A stretch of 64,000 nt of DNA. Origin: VRUE01 sp044867645. GTDB lineage: Bacteria > Actinomycetota > Thermoleophilia > Solirubrobacterales > 70-9. The position numbers and the translations under genes were made by a program. Shown here one piece after another: positions 1 to 8,480 of this stretch (position 1 is the stretch's first letter; every line of letters begins with the position of its first letter). Under the pieces are notes generated by a model. It had not been told where the DNA came from. It made no database searches and was given only the letters and a program-made list of their open reading frames with translations. The DNA lies in NCBI GenBank assembly GCA_044867645.1, contig JBIOVI010000025.1, positions 1-64,000 of the forward strand, given 5' to 3'.

Positions 1-873
1 GACGACTACATCGCCCACCTCCACATCTGCTCGACCCACGACTACCTGCTCTTCTTCACCAACCGCGGCAAGGTCTACCGGCTCAAGGTCTACGAGCTGC
101 CGGAGGGCTCGCGCACCGCGAAAGGGAGCGCGCTCGTCAACCTGCTGCCATTGCGCGAAGACGAGAAGGTGATGGCGGTGATCCCGACCCGCGACTTCAA
201 AGAGAACAAGTACCTCGCCTTCGCCACCGCCAAGGGTCTGATCAAGAAGACCGAGTTCCTTGCCTACAACACGCCGATCCGCGCCGACGGGATAATCGCG
301 ATCAAGGTGCGCGACGGCGACGAGCTGGTGCAGGTGCGGCTCACCTCCGGCGAAGAGGACATCCTGATGGTCTCCCACTCCGGCCACGCGGTGCGCTTCG
401 CGGAGAAACAGGCCCGCCCGATGGGACGCGACACCTCCGGCGTGAAAGGGATGAACGTGAGCGCCAAGGTCAATGGCAAGCCGAACCGGGTGCTGGCCAT
501 GGACGTGGCCCGCGACGATACGGAGCTGTTCGTCGTCACCGAGAACGGCTACGGCAAGCGCACCTCGATCTCCGAGTACCCGCGCAAGGGGCGCGGCACG
601 AAAGGGGTTTTGACCGCGAAGTTGACCGAGAAGAAGGGCGGTCTGGCCGGCGCTCTGATCGTGCGCGAGCACCAGGAGCTGCTGTTCATATCCCAGAACG
701 GGATGGTGCAGCGGACCACGGCGAGCGGGATCTCGCGGATGGGACGCCCAACCCAGGGGGTGAAGGTGATGAACATCAAGGACGACGACCGGATCAGCGC
801 CGTCGCCCTCGTGGTCGAGTCTGGCGAGTCGGGGTCGTCAAACGGCGACACGCCGCAGGACGAACTGACCTAG
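1..873 (+). CDS. gyrA: DNA gyrase subunit A, C-terminal part (5' end outside window)
   Basis: The reading frame is open from the first base (DDYIAHLHICSTHDYLLFFTNRG...) to the stop at 873, so the first in-window ATG/GTG is not the true start. The text is the GyrA C-terminal beta-pinwheel, the domain that wraps DNA so that the catalytic domains can introduce negative supercoils. Repeated blade motifs are visible (YLLFFTNRGKVYRL, YLAFATAKGLIKKTEF, LFVVTENGYGKRTSISEYP, LLFISQNGMVQRTTASGI). The tail is acidic and low in complexity (VESGESGSSNGDTPQ). The tyrosine active site and the GyrA box lie upstream of the window. The next gene is convergent and only a few bases away. Confidence 0.97.
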   Translation, partial: DDYIAHLHICSTHDYLLFFTNRGKVYRLKVYELPEGSRTAKGSALVNLLPLREDEKVMAVIPTRDFKENKYLAFATAKGLIKKTEFLAYNTPIRADGIIAIKVRDGDELVQVRLTSGEEDILMVSHSGHAVRFAEKQARPMGRDTSGVKGMNVSAKVNGKPNRVLAMDVARDDTELFVVTENGYGKRTSISEYPRKGRGTKGVLTAKLTEKKGGLAGALIVREHQELLFISQNGMVQRTTASGISRMGRPTQGVKVMNIKDDDRISAVALVVESGESGSSNGDTPQDELT

Positions 874-879
874 GCCTGC

Positions 880-1386
880 CTAGGCGGCCGCCGGTAGGTA
901 TTGCTGCCAAGCTGGGGGTATCGACGGGCTGGCGACCTGGATGAAGATGCTCGGCCCGGGCGCCTTGGGCCGCTTGCGCGGGTGCATCTGGATCTCGCGG
1001 GGGAGGCGATTCCCCTTGCGGCGGTTGCAGCTGGCGCAGGCGGCGACGATGTTCTCCCAGACCGACTTGCCCCCCCGGCTGCGCGGGATGACGTGATCGA
1101 CGGTCAGCCCCGACTTGGTCGAGCCGCAGTACTGGCAGGTCCAAGCGTCGCGGGCAAGCACGGCCCGGCGAGTGATCTTGCGCCGATGCGCCTCGCGCGG
1201 CACCCGCACGTAGCTGACCAGGCGGATCACGTCGGGGCGCTCGATCGTCATGTGCTCGGAGTGGATCGCCCCCTCGCGCCGCTCCAGCATCTCGGCTTTT
1301 TCCTTCAGGAGCAGCACAGCCGCCCGTCTCAACGTGCAGACGTTGATTGGCTCATACGTCGCATTCAGTACGAGGACGCGTGCCAT
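880..1386 (-). CDS. HNH endonuclease
   Basis: A 168-aa protein starting MARVLVLNATYEPINVC, the usual opening of the small actinobacterial HNH nucleases often found near gyrase or housekeeping genes. The open frame continues upstream to 1707, but the family N-terminus begins at the ATG at 1386 and the longer form would overlap pheA. The HNH core occupies about residues 80-135: a zinc-binding CQYC pair, the metal/catalytic DHVIPRSRGG segment, and a second CASCNRRKGN pair. The C-terminus is proline-rich. The cellular substrate of this family is not established; a DNA repair or housekeeping nuclease role is inference. It lies just downstream of pheA on the same strand. Confidence 0.9.
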   Translation of the reverse strand: MARVLVLNATYEPINVCTLRRAAVLLLKEKAEMLERREGAIHSEHMTIERPDVIRLVSYVRVPREAHRRKITRRAVLARDAWTCQYCGSTKSGLTVDHVIPRSRGGKSVWENIVAACASCNRRKGNRLPREIQMHPRKRPKAPGPSIFIQVASPSIPPAWQQYLPAAA

Positions 1387-1448
1387 CTTGCTCGGGAATT
1401 CTACGCAGCGATGTGCGCGGGAGGGCGAGGGACACCCCGCCCCTCCCC

Positions 1449-2282
1449 TCATCCAGCTGGATAGGAGCCCAGGATGCGCACGCTCTCGGCCTTCGATCGC
1501 AGCGACGTAAGGGCATCTGAGATAGCTGGGTCGTCGATCGCCCCTTCCAGGTCGCAGAAGAACATGTAGCGGCCCAGGCCGCGCCGCAGCGGGCGAGACT
1601 CGATGCGGCTCAGGTTGACGCTGCGACTGGAGAACTCCTGAAGCGCTTCGACCAGGGCGCCGGGGTGATCGGCGCCGAGCTCGGAGAAGACGAGGGAGGT
1701 TCTCCATGGCCCCTTCCCTTCCGGTTTCGTGTCCGCAGGCGCGATCCAGACGAAGCGGGTCACGTTGTCGGCCACGTCCTCGATGCCTTCCTGCAGCACA
1801 GCGCAGCCATAGAGCTCGGCCGCGGAGCGGGCGCCGATCGCTGCCCAGGGCCGCACCGACTCACCGACCATCCGCACGGCCTCGGCCGTGCTGCTGACGC
1901 TTCGCCGTTCCACCCCGGGCAGCTGCTCGCGCAGAAAGGCAGCGCACTGGGCGAGGGGCTGAGGATGGGAGAGCACAGCCGCCACCTGGCCGAGTTCGAT
2001 CCCCTCGCGGGCGATCAGGTGAGCATGCACGGCGAAGTCGTGCTCGCCGACGATCGTCACCGCCTCGGTGTCGAAGGCGAGCGTGTCCAGCGTGCTGCGC
2101 ACCGAGCCCTCGATCGAGTTCTCGAACGGGACCAGCGCCCGGTCCGCCTCGCCCCGCTCAACAGCAAGGATCGCGTCGTGGACCGTAGGCGTACGCAGCG
2201 GCTCGATATCCTCGCTTACCGCCGCCTCGCGCAGGGCATCTTCAGTGAACGTCCCCGCTGGGCCAAGAAAAGAGACTCTCAT
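1449..2282 (-). CDS. pheA: prephenate dehydratase
   Basis: A 277-aa monofunctional prephenate dehydratase that converts prephenate to phenylpyruvate in phenylalanine synthesis. The N-terminus MRVSFLGPAGTFTEDAL and the catalytic VTRF motif (Thr-Arg-Phe) are present. A C-terminal ACT domain carries the allosteric ESRP motif (GALVEALQEFSSRSVNLSRIESRP is split by the domain boundary), so feedback inhibition by phenylalanine is expected. There is no chorismate mutase domain. A long palindromic element (2301-2447) lies just upstream, between this gene and the CARDB protein gene. Confidence 0.95.
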   Translation of the reverse strand: MRVSFLGPAGTFTEDALREAAVSEDIEPLRTPTVHDAILAVERGEADRALVPFENSIEGSVRSTLDTLAFDTEAVTIVGEHDFAVHAHLIAREGIELGQVAAVLSHPQPLAQCAAFLREQLPGVERRSVSSTAEAVRMVGESVRPWAAIGARSAAELYGCAVLQEGIEDVADNVTRFVWIAPADTKPEGKGPWRTSLVFSELGADHPGALVEALQEFSSRSVNLSRIESRPLRRGLGRYMFFCDLEGAIDDPAISDALTSLRSKAESVRILGSYPAG

Positions 2283-2300
2283 CGGCGCTCGGCTTGGATC

Positions 2301-2447
2301 AGCGATAGGCGGATTGGGCCGGGTCGATGGAGCCTCGCGAAGCGGGCACTGCAGAGTGTTTCTTCCGCGAAGCGGTCCAACATAGTGAGCGGAGCGTAAG
2401 CGAAGCGAACCCAGGCTTCAGCGACCCGGCCCAATCCGCCTATCGCT
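2301..2447. repeat. long inverted-repeat element, 26-bp perfect arms
   Basis: The arm at 2301-2326 (starts AGCGATAGGCGG) is the exact reverse complement of the arm at 2422-2447. The 95-base interior contains shorter repeats of the type CGCGAAGCGG. The right arm ends on the first base of the stop codon of the CARDB protein gene. It could serve as a terminator or mRNA-stabilising hairpin, but the arm length and interior are more like the other palindromic elements of this window (5341-5464, 20906-21029). Confidence 0.85.
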
Positions 2448-3484
2448 CATTCGAAGACGACGCTGTACGACGCTTCGTTGTTTTCCGACACTTCCTCTCC
2501 GGGAACCGGTTCGACTTCCACTTCCAGGGTCGCTTCGCCCTGCGGTGCCGGGGTTAGCGGAATCGCGACCGTCGCCGTTTCTCCGGCGGCGATGCTGCTG
2601 ATGTCCTGCTGAACCGTGTTGCCGTTGACCGTGACCGAGACGGTGACCCCGTTCTCGGTCGATTCGCCCTGGTTCTGCACCTGGACTTCCACTTCCGGCG
2701 TTTCTTCGGCAGTAACGGTGGTGGCCGTTTCGGCGCTCAGTTCGGTCCCGTTGACGCCGGTGCCAATCAGACCCAGGCCGTGGACGCCGGGGGTCGCCGC
2801 GCCACTGGCTCCGCTGACCGCGCCCAGTGCCGCGGCGACTTCGCTTTCGTCAAGCCATTTGGTCCCGTCGGGGAGGAAAACGCTCTCCGGCACGTCGTCG
2901 CCGTCGATCCCGTTGTCGGCAAGCACCCCGTTGATTTCGGGGCGGACGACGGAGGAATAGAGGACGTCGCTGGCCAGCAGCTTTGCCATCTGGTTGGCGA
3001 TCGCGGCGATCGCCTTCTCCGAGCCGACATCGCCGAGGGCGGTGCTCATCCTGTCGGCGATTTCGGCCATCGCGCTGCCACGCAGCTCGTAGACGAGCTC
3101 CAGCGCCCGCTGCGCGTTGCCCATGTCGCCGGGGGTGTCGAGCGAGTCGACCCGCGCCACGTAATTGTCCATCGCACTGCGATCCGCGTTGACCTCGGCC
3201 ACGAACTCGGTCACCGTGAGGCTGCCGGGATTCGAGAGCTTGTCGAAGAACGATTTGCTGGTCTGGTCGGTCTCGTCGACGATCTGGGTGACGTTGCGCG
3301 CGTAGTCGCTCAATGCCCGGTGCTTGCGCGCATTGAGGCAACCGCGGACGCCGAGCACGAGCAGGATCAAGATCAGCAGGCCGACGCCGAGCGCGAGCGC
3401 TCGCCGCAGCAGGATCTGCTGTCGTTCGGGTCGGCGTGGCCGGCGCGGTCGGCGCCCCGGCCGGGATGCGGGCGAATCCTCCAA
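2447..3484 (-). CDS. membrane-anchored CARDB-domain protein
   Basis: The chosen start is TTG at 3484, preceded by GGAGAG at a 6-base spacing; the open frame continues to 3673 but that part overlaps the divergent kinase. The protein (about 345 aa) has a basic Arg/Pro-rich cytoplasmic N-terminus, one membrane segment (ALALGVGLLILILLVLGVRG), an extracellular helical region (about residues 55-220) and a C-terminal CARDB-type beta-sandwich (VEVQVQNQGESTENGVTVSVTVNG to ASYSVVFE is the strand pattern, in two halves). Its exact role is unknown. Being divergent from the kinase/fhaA/pbpA cluster suggests an envelope function. Confidence 0.75.
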   Translation of the reverse strand: MEDSPASRPGRRPRRPRRPERQQILLRRALALGVGLLILILLVLGVRGCLNARKHRALSDYARNVTQIVDETDQTSKSFFDKLSNPGSLTVTEFVAEVNADRSAMDNYVARVDSLDTPGDMGNAQRALELVYELRGSAMAEIADRMSTALGDVGSEKAIAAIANQMAKLLASDVLYSSVVRPEINGVLADNGIDGDDVPESVFLPDGTKWLDESEVAAALGAVSGASGAATPGVHGLGLIGTGVNGTELSAETATTVTAEETPEVEVQVQNQGESTENGVTVSVTVNGNTVQQDISSIAAGETATVAIPLTPAPQGEATLEVEVEPVPGEEVSENNEASYSVVFE

Positions 3485-3626
3485 GAGCGGCTCTCCAGGA
3501 CTGGTTGGCTGGGCGAGAGTATGAACGCTGGTCAGGTCGTAGCGCCAAGAGCCGCAGCAAACGGCGCGGTTTTTGCACTCTGCAGGCCGCAGGAGAGCGG
3601 CGCCGGGCGGCGAAGTCGAAGGAGCT

Positions 3627-4544
3627 TTGGTCGGTTCCCTCGTCCTCAACCGCTTCCTGATCGAGCGCCGCATCGGCAGCGGCGGCTTCGGCGTCGTCTA
3701 CGAGGCCTGGGACGGGCGCCTGGAGCGCAACGTCGCGGTCAAGGCGATCGAGTCGCGCGGCGAGGGGGGACAGCGGGTGATGCGCGAGGCGCAGGCCGCC
3801 GCCCGTCTCAACCACCCTGGCATCGTCACTCTCTATGAGATGGGGGAGGAGGACGGCAACGCTTTGCTGGTCACCGAGCTGGTCGATGGCAGGACCCTGT
3901 CGCAGTTGAGCCGCGAAGGGGCGCTCAGCGACCGGGAGATCGGCGAGATCGGCGCCGATCTCTGCGAGGCGCTCGACCACGCCCACTCCCGCGGTGTCGT
4001 CCATCGCGACATCAAGCCGCAGAATGTCCTCGTCGCCGCGGACGGCGAGTTTCGCGCCAAGTTGATGGATTTCGGCGTGGCCCGCCTCGCCGACTCCGCC
4101 GCCCTGACCGCAGCTGGCGATGTGGTCGGAACGCTCGCCTATATGTCTCCCGAGCAGGCCGAGGGCCGCGCCGCCGGACCGGAGGCCGACATCTACTCGC
4201 TGGCCCTGACTCTCTACGAGTGCTGGGGTGGCGAGAACCCGAACCGGCGCGGGACCCCCGCCGCCACGGCGCGCGCGATCGGCGCCCGGCCGCGACCCCT
4301 GCGCCGTCTGCGCCCCGATCTTCCGCGTGAGCTCAGCGATGCGGTCGATGCCGCCTTGCAGCCACGACCCTCGCACCGTCCTGCTCTGGAGGAACTGGGC
4401 AGCGCGATCGAGGACTCCCTCGATCTCCTCGCCGACGAGCCGAGTCGCCCCGCCCCGGCTCTCGGGCTGCGCGCCGCCGCGATCGCCATCGCCGCGGTGC
4501 TCGGCGCTTGGCTCGCGCTTGGCCACGGCGTCCTTCTCCCATGA
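3627..4544 (+). CDS. serine/threonine protein kinase, PknA-like, membrane-anchored
   Basis: Kinase domain with glycine loop IGSGGFGVVYEAWD, ATP-binding lysine in NVAVKAI, catalytic loop HRDIKPQN, metal-binding MDFGVARL and SPEQ in place of APE. One hydrophobic helix (AAIAIAAVLGAWLALG) ends the protein with almost nothing outside the membrane, as in PknA but unlike PASTA kinases. The start is uncertain: TTG at 3627 has GGAG very close by, while a TTG at 3573 would add 18 residues not typical of the family. It lies directly upstream of fhaA in the division cluster, so regulation of cell growth through FhaA/FhaB phosphorylation is the likely role. Confidence 0.85.
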   Translation: MVGSLVLNRFLIERRIGSGGFGVVYEAWDGRLERNVAVKAIESRGEGGQRVMREAQAAARLNHPGIVTLYEMGEEDGNALLVTELVDGRTLSQLSREGALSDREIGEIGADLCEALDHAHSRGVVHRDIKPQNVLVAADGEFRAKLMDFGVARLADSAALTAAGDVVGTLAYMSPEQAEGRAAGPEADIYSLALTLYECWGGENPNRRGTPAATARAIGARPRPLRRLRPDLPRELSDAVDAALQPRPSHRPALEELGSAIEDSLDLLADEPSRPAPALGLRAAAIAIAAVLGAWLALGHGVLLP

Positions 4545-4567
4545 AGCCGAGCATCTAGGATTTTCCG

Positions 4568-5332
4568 ATCAGCGTTCTGCGCAGTCTCGAGAGTCGGATC
4601 GAAGGCCTTGTCGAGGGGGTCTTCAGCCGCGCCTTCAGCTCTGAGGTGCAGCCGGTCGAGCTGGCGCGCAAGCTGGCGAAGGAGATGGACTCCCACAAGA
4701 CCGCCGGCGTGGCCCGGGTCTACGTGCCGAACGAGTACACGGTCTACCTCTCGAGCAAGGATCGCGTTCGCCTCGAGGGCTACGAGCGCTCGCTGGAGCA
4801 GGAGCTGTCGGGATATTTGCTGGAGCATGCGCGGCGGCGTAGCTACGACCTGCTGACCCGGCCGACGGTCGCCTTCGAGACCGACGAGCGATTGCGGTTG
4901 GGGGAGTTCGGAATCCAGACGCGGCTGGTCAAGCCGCCGGCCCACGAGGGCGACAGCCCCAGTCAGGGTGAGGAGGGCCACACGATGGTCTACTCGGCGG
5001 TTCGCGACGCGCCCTCCCCGCAAAGCCCAGACCGCCGCGCCGAGGTCGCCACCCGAGCGGTAGTCACCCTCGACGATCGCCGCTATGTGCTGGAGGGCCC
5101 GCGCTCGACGATCGGCCGTTCGAAGGACGCCGACTGCGTGCTGCGCGACCCGAATGTCTCCCGCCATCACGCCGAGCTGCGGCGCGCGCCCAGCGGCGAT
5201 TGGACGATCGCCGACCTCGGCTCCACCAACGGCATCAAGGTGAATGGACGTCGGGTCGGCTCGACCCGGCTCAAATCGGGCGATCGAGTGACTCTAGGAA
5301 CCACGACTTTCAGGTTCGACATAGAGCAATAA
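4568..5332 (+). CDS. fhaA: FhaA: DUF3662 plus FHA domain protein
   Basis: The DUF3662 domain runs from the first residues (ISVLRSLESRIEGLVEG, then FSRAFSSEVQPVELARKLAK) to about residue 120. A linker and a C-terminal FHA domain (about 155-250) follow, with phosphothreonine-binding motifs GRSKDADCVLRD, SRHHAEL and LGSTNGIKVNGR. FhaA scaffolds kinase signalling and peptidoglycan synthesis. A GTG at 4646 would remove the first helix of the conserved domain. The only codon at the family start position is ATC at 4568, with AGGA 7 bases upstream and a stop at 4556-4558, so an ATC start is proposed. This may instead be a sequencing error for ATG. Confidence 0.85.
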   Translation: MSVLRSLESRIEGLVEGVFSRAFSSEVQPVELARKLAKEMDSHKTAGVARVYVPNEYTVYLSSKDRVRLEGYERSLEQELSGYLLEHARRRSYDLLTRPTVAFETDERLRLGEFGIQTRLVKPPAHEGDSPSQGEEGHTMVYSAVRDAPSPQSPDRRAEVATRAVVTLDDRRYVLEGPRSTIGRSKDADCVLRDPNVSRHHAELRRAPSGDWTIADLGSTNGIKVNGRRVGSTRLKSGDRVTLGTTTFRFDIEQ

Positions 5333-5340
5333 ATGCGGCC

Positions 5341-5464
5341 CCTGCGCCCTAATGACGTGGTCCAGACGCCGCTGGGCAAGGACGCAGGAAAACCCAATAG
5401 TGGTTCCATTGGGTGTCCGAGGACGCAGCCCAGCGGGGCTCTGGGCCCGTCATTAGGGTGCAGG
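5341..5464. repeat. 124-nt nested palindromic element between fhaA and fhaB
   Basis: The outer arms 5341-5357 and 5448-5464 (CCTGCGCCCTAATGACG against CGTCATTAGGGTGCAGG) pair with one G-T exception. Middle arms CGCTGGGC (5370-5377) and GCCCAGCG (5428-5435), and inner arms ACCCAAT and ATTGGGT, continue the cruciform. The right arm ends two bases before the GTG of fhaB, so the element replaces the normal ribosome-binding region of that gene. It has the same length as the element inside the wzy-like gene. Confidence 0.85.
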
Positions 5465-5465
5465 C

Positions 5466-5939
5466 GTGGACTATGACCCGATTTCGGTCGCTCTTAAGTT
5501 CGGCTTCCTCGCCGTCCTCTACCTCTTCCTGCTCTGGATCGCGCGCAGCGCGCTGAAGGACCTGCGCGGCACCGTGGCGCCGGCTCCGGATGCGACCGGA
5601 TTCCACCCCGTGCCCTCGTTTGACGCCGTGGCCGGCGGCGGCGACGCCTGGCTGGTGGCGCTGCGTGGCGGTGGCCTCAACGAAGGTGAGCGCTTCGATC
5701 TGATCGGGGGCCTCTCGATCGGTCGCTCCCAGGAGGCGGATCTGCGCATCGAGGATCGCTACGCCTCCGGGCTTCACGCCAGGATCTTTTCTCGCGATGG
5801 ACGCTCCTATGTCGAAGACATGAGCTCGACCAACGGCACCCTGCTGAACGACGCCACCCTTCACGGCGAGGCCGAGCTGATCGACGGCGACGTCGTCCGC
5901 ATCGGCGATACCGAGTTCAGGTTCGAGGCGAGCTCGTGA
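5466..5939 (+). CDS. fhaB: FhaB-like FHA domain membrane protein
   Basis: A 157-aa protein with one N-terminal transmembrane helix (KFGFLAVLYLFLLWIA) and a C-terminal FHA domain (about residues 75-155) carrying IGRSQEADLRIED, SGLHARIF and SSTNGTLLND. It binds phosphothreonine on kinases and partner proteins and links them to RodA/PBPA at the membrane (FipA/FhaB role known in mycobacteria). The GTG start at 5466 sits immediately after a large hairpin and has no clear Shine-Dalgarno sequence. It precedes pstP in the same operon. Confidence 0.92.
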   Translation: MDYDPISVALKFGFLAVLYLFLLWIARSALKDLRGTVAPAPDATGFHPVPSFDAVAGGGDAWLVALRGGGLNEGERFDLIGGLSIGRSQEADLRIEDRYASGLHARIFSRDGRSYVEDMSSTNGTLLNDATLHGEAELIDGDVVRIGDTEFRFEASS

Positions 5940-5970
5940 GGAGCGCGCGCCGAGAAGGCGGTATCCCCTA

Positions 5971-7152
5971 GTGCTGCGCATAGACGACCAGGCGTTCCGC
6001 ACCGACACCGGTCGCCAGCGCAGCGAGAACGAGGACTCGCTCTTCGTCCGCGCTCCGATCTTCGTCGTCGCCGACGGAATGGGGGGCGCGCAGGCGGGAG
6101 AGGTCGCCTCGAAAGCGGCGGCCGACGCCTTCGATCGCGATCTGCCGAGTACGGCACCGGAGCGGTTCCTGCGCGAGACGATCGAAGCCGCCAACCGCCG
6201 CATCCACGAGCTCGCCCGCGCCGATCCTTCTCGCGCCGGAATGGGCACGACGATCACGGCGGCGATCGTCGACGCCGAGGGCGAAGAGGTCGGGATCGGG
6301 CACGTCGGCGACAGCCGCGCCTATCGCCTGCGCCGAGGCAAGCTCGAACAGCTCACCCGCGATCACTCGCTGGTCGAGGAGATGCGGCGCAAGGGCCAGA
6401 TCACCGACGCTCAGGCCGAGGACCACCCGCAGCGCTCGATCATCACCCGCGCCCTCGGCCCCGAGCCCGAGGTCGAGGTTGACGTGCAGACCGTGCCCGC
6501 CGCCCCCGGCGATGTTTTCCTGCTCTGCTCCGACGGGCTCACCACGATGGTCGACGAGGAGCGCATCGCCGCCGTTCTCTCAACCGCCGACTCGATGAAG
6601 GACGCGGTGCGGACGCTCGTCGACGAGGCCAACGGCGCCGGCGGTCGGGACAACATCACCGCGATGGCCTTTCGCCTCGGCGACGCTTTGGCGCCGCGCG
6701 GCGAGACTCGCCAGGACGCGACCCTGATCGGAGCCGCCGCCGAGGAGGCCGGGCTGACCGCGACCGAGGTCCGTCGCCGCGCCGCCGGCGCGGCGGCCGA
6801 GGAACGGCGCGAACGGCTGGCGAAGAAGCCGCGACGACGGCGATTGGGCACCGTGGCGAAGGTCCTGGCGGCTCTCGCCGTCATCGCGGCTCTCGCCTTC
6901 GGCGCCTGGTACGGCAACCGGCAGGTCTGGTTCCTGGGAACCGACGACGGCGGGCGCGCCGCCCTCTATCGCGGCCTTCCTTACGAGCTTCCGTTTGGCG
7001 TGAAGCTCTATGAGGAGCGCTACGCAAGTCCGATCCAGACCGACTCGCTGCCGCCGAAGCGCCGCGAATCGGTCACCGGGCACGACGCCCGCTCCCGCTC
7101 CGATGCCGTCTCCTTGATCGAAGACATCGAACGCAGCCAGGGGGTTCCTTGA
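5971..7152 (+). CDS. pstP: PP2C-family protein phosphatase PstP
   Basis: A 393-aa PPM phosphatase that reverses PknA/PknB signalling. The catalytic domain (about 1-235) shows the metal-binding motifs RQRSENEDS, VADGMGGAQAGE, MGTTITAAIV, GHVGDSRAYRL, LLCSDGLTTMV and GGRDNITAM. A charged linker, a membrane helix (VAKVLAALAVIAALAFGAWYG) and about 75 extracellular residues follow, as in mycobacterial PstP. The GTG start at 5971 opens with VLRIDDQAFRTDTGRQR. The stop overlaps the TTG start of rodA. Confidence 0.93.
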   Translation: MLRIDDQAFRTDTGRQRSENEDSLFVRAPIFVVADGMGGAQAGEVASKAAADAFDRDLPSTAPERFLRETIEAANRRIHELARADPSRAGMGTTITAAIVDAEGEEVGIGHVGDSRAYRLRRGKLEQLTRDHSLVEEMRRKGQITDAQAEDHPQRSIITRALGPEPEVEVDVQTVPAAPGDVFLLCSDGLTTMVDEERIAAVLSTADSMKDAVRTLVDEANGAGGRDNITAMAFRLGDALAPRGETRQDATLIGAAAEEAGLTATEVRRRAAGAAAEERRERLAKKPRRRRLGTVAKVLAALAVIAALAFGAWYGNRQVWFLGTDDGGRAALYRGLPYELPFGVKLYEERYASPIQTDSLPPKRRESVTGHDARSRSDAVSLIEDIERSQGVP

Positions 7153-8480
7153 GGAGCGCGAGGAACCGGGAGCTCGTCGCCCTGATCCCGGTCGCTCTGC
7201 TGCTCAGCGCCGGGTTCGCCGCGGTCTTCGCGCAGGAGAACGCTCGTCTGGGCAACCTCAGCCTCGTCTACGGCGCCTACTTCCTCGCGGTCTGCATCGC
7301 TACGCACGTCTACCTCCGCCTCCGCCTCCCCAACGCGGACCCTTACCTCTTCCCGCTGGTTGCCCTGCTGACTGCCTTCGGGCTGGTGATGATCTACCGG
7401 ATCGACGAGAGTCTCGCGCGCGACCAGGCCAACTGGTTCGTCCTCGGGCTCATCCTCTTCGCCCTCACGATCCAGTTCCTGCGCGAGTACGACGTGCTCG
7501 AGCGCTACCGCTACACGATCGCCGGGATCGGTCTGCTGCTGCTGCTGGCGCCGCGGCTGCCCGGCATCGGCGAGCAGGTGAATGGCGCCTATCTCGGCGT
7601 CAAGATCGGTCCGCTCGCCTTCCAGCCGGCCGAGTTCTCGAAGATCTGCATCGTCGTCTTCCTTGCCAGCTACCTGCGTGAGCACCGCGAGGTATTGATC
7701 GTCGGTGCCCGCCGCGTGCTCGGGGTGACCCTGCCGCCGCTCAAGCACCTCGGACCGCTTCTCGTCGTCTGGGGAGCGTCGATGTTCATGCTCGTCTTCA
7801 TCCGCGACCTCGGCAGCTCGCTGATGTTCTTCGCCGCCTTCCTCGCTCTGCTCTACGTCGCGACGGGCCGCTTCTCGTTCGTCGTGATCGGCATGGCGAT
7901 GTTCCTGGTCGGCGCCTGGTTCTTCGCCTCCACCGTCCCCCACGTCCACGACCGGGTTGAGATCTGGCTCGATCCCTACCAGGACCCCACGGCGAGCGGG
8001 TACCAAATCCTGCAGTCGATCTTCGCCCAGGCCGACGGCGGTCTCTTCGGCAAAGGCTTCGGTCAGGGGCTGATCACGATCCCCGGTACCGACGCGGCGC
8101 TGCTGCCCGCCGCCCAGACCGACACGATCTACTCCCTGATCGTCAACGAGGTCGGTCTCTTCGGCGCTTGCGGGGTCGTCCTGATCTATCTGCTGATCGC
8201 GGCGCGAGGATTCAAGATCGCCCTGCTCGCCGACGACGGTTTCTCGAAGCTGCTGGCCACCGGCCTCACCGCCGTCTTCTCGATTCAGGCCTTTGTGATC
8301 ATCGGCGGCGTGACGCGAGTGATCCCACTGACCGGCGTCACCCTGCCCTTCATCAGCTACGGCGGCAGCTCGATCGTCGCCAACTTCGTCTTGCTTGCGC
8401 TGCTGCTGCTGATCTCCGATCGCGCCCGGCGTGAGGCGGCCGTGGCGGCTCGGGGCGGACTGGCGATGGGGGCGACGTGA
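7149..8480 (+). CDS. rodA: RodA/FtsW-family SEDS peptidoglycan polymerase
   Basis: A 443-aa polytopic SEDS glycosyltransferase that polymerises lipid II on the outer face of the membrane and works with the class B PBP encoded next. SEDS signatures are visible: QPAEFSKICIVVFLASYL, RDLGSSLMFFAAFLALLYVAT (split), and the late loop GVTLPFISYGGSSIVANF. About ten transmembrane helices can be read. TTG start at 7149 overlaps the pstP stop, and the stop overlaps the pbpA GTG, so the operon is translationally coupled. Confidence 0.94.
   Translation: MRSARNRELVALIPVALLLSAGFAAVFAQENARLGNLSLVYGAYFLAVCIATHVYLRLRLPNADPYLFPLVALLTAFGLVMIYRIDESLARDQANWFVLGLILFALTIQFLREYDVLERYRYTIAGIGLLLLLAPRLPGIGEQVNGAYLGVKIGPLAFQPAEFSKICIVVFLASYLREHREVLIVGARRVLGVTLPPLKHLGPLLVVWGASMFMLVFIRDLGSSLMFFAAFLALLYVATGRFSFVVIGMAMFLVGAWFFASTVPHVHDRVEIWLDPYQDPTASGYQILQSIFAQADGGLFGKGFGQGLITIPGTDAALLPAAQTDTIYSLIVNEVGLFGACGVVLIYLLIAARGFKIALLADDGFSKLLATGLTAVFSIQAFVIIGGVTRVIPLTGVTLPFISYGGSSIVANFVLLALLLLISDRARREAAVAARGGLAMGAT

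Noticed and set aside
3484..3673. Longer N-terminus of the CARDB protein
   Set aside because: Adds a Cys/Arg-rich stretch without family features and overlaps the kinase leader; the TTG at 3484 has a good Shine-Dalgarno.
2850..4526. A 558-aa minus-strand open frame across the CARDB gene and the kinase
   Set aside because: Composition is that of an antisense shadow (Arg/Ala/Gly/His rich, no domain), and it covers two genes with clear family motifs.
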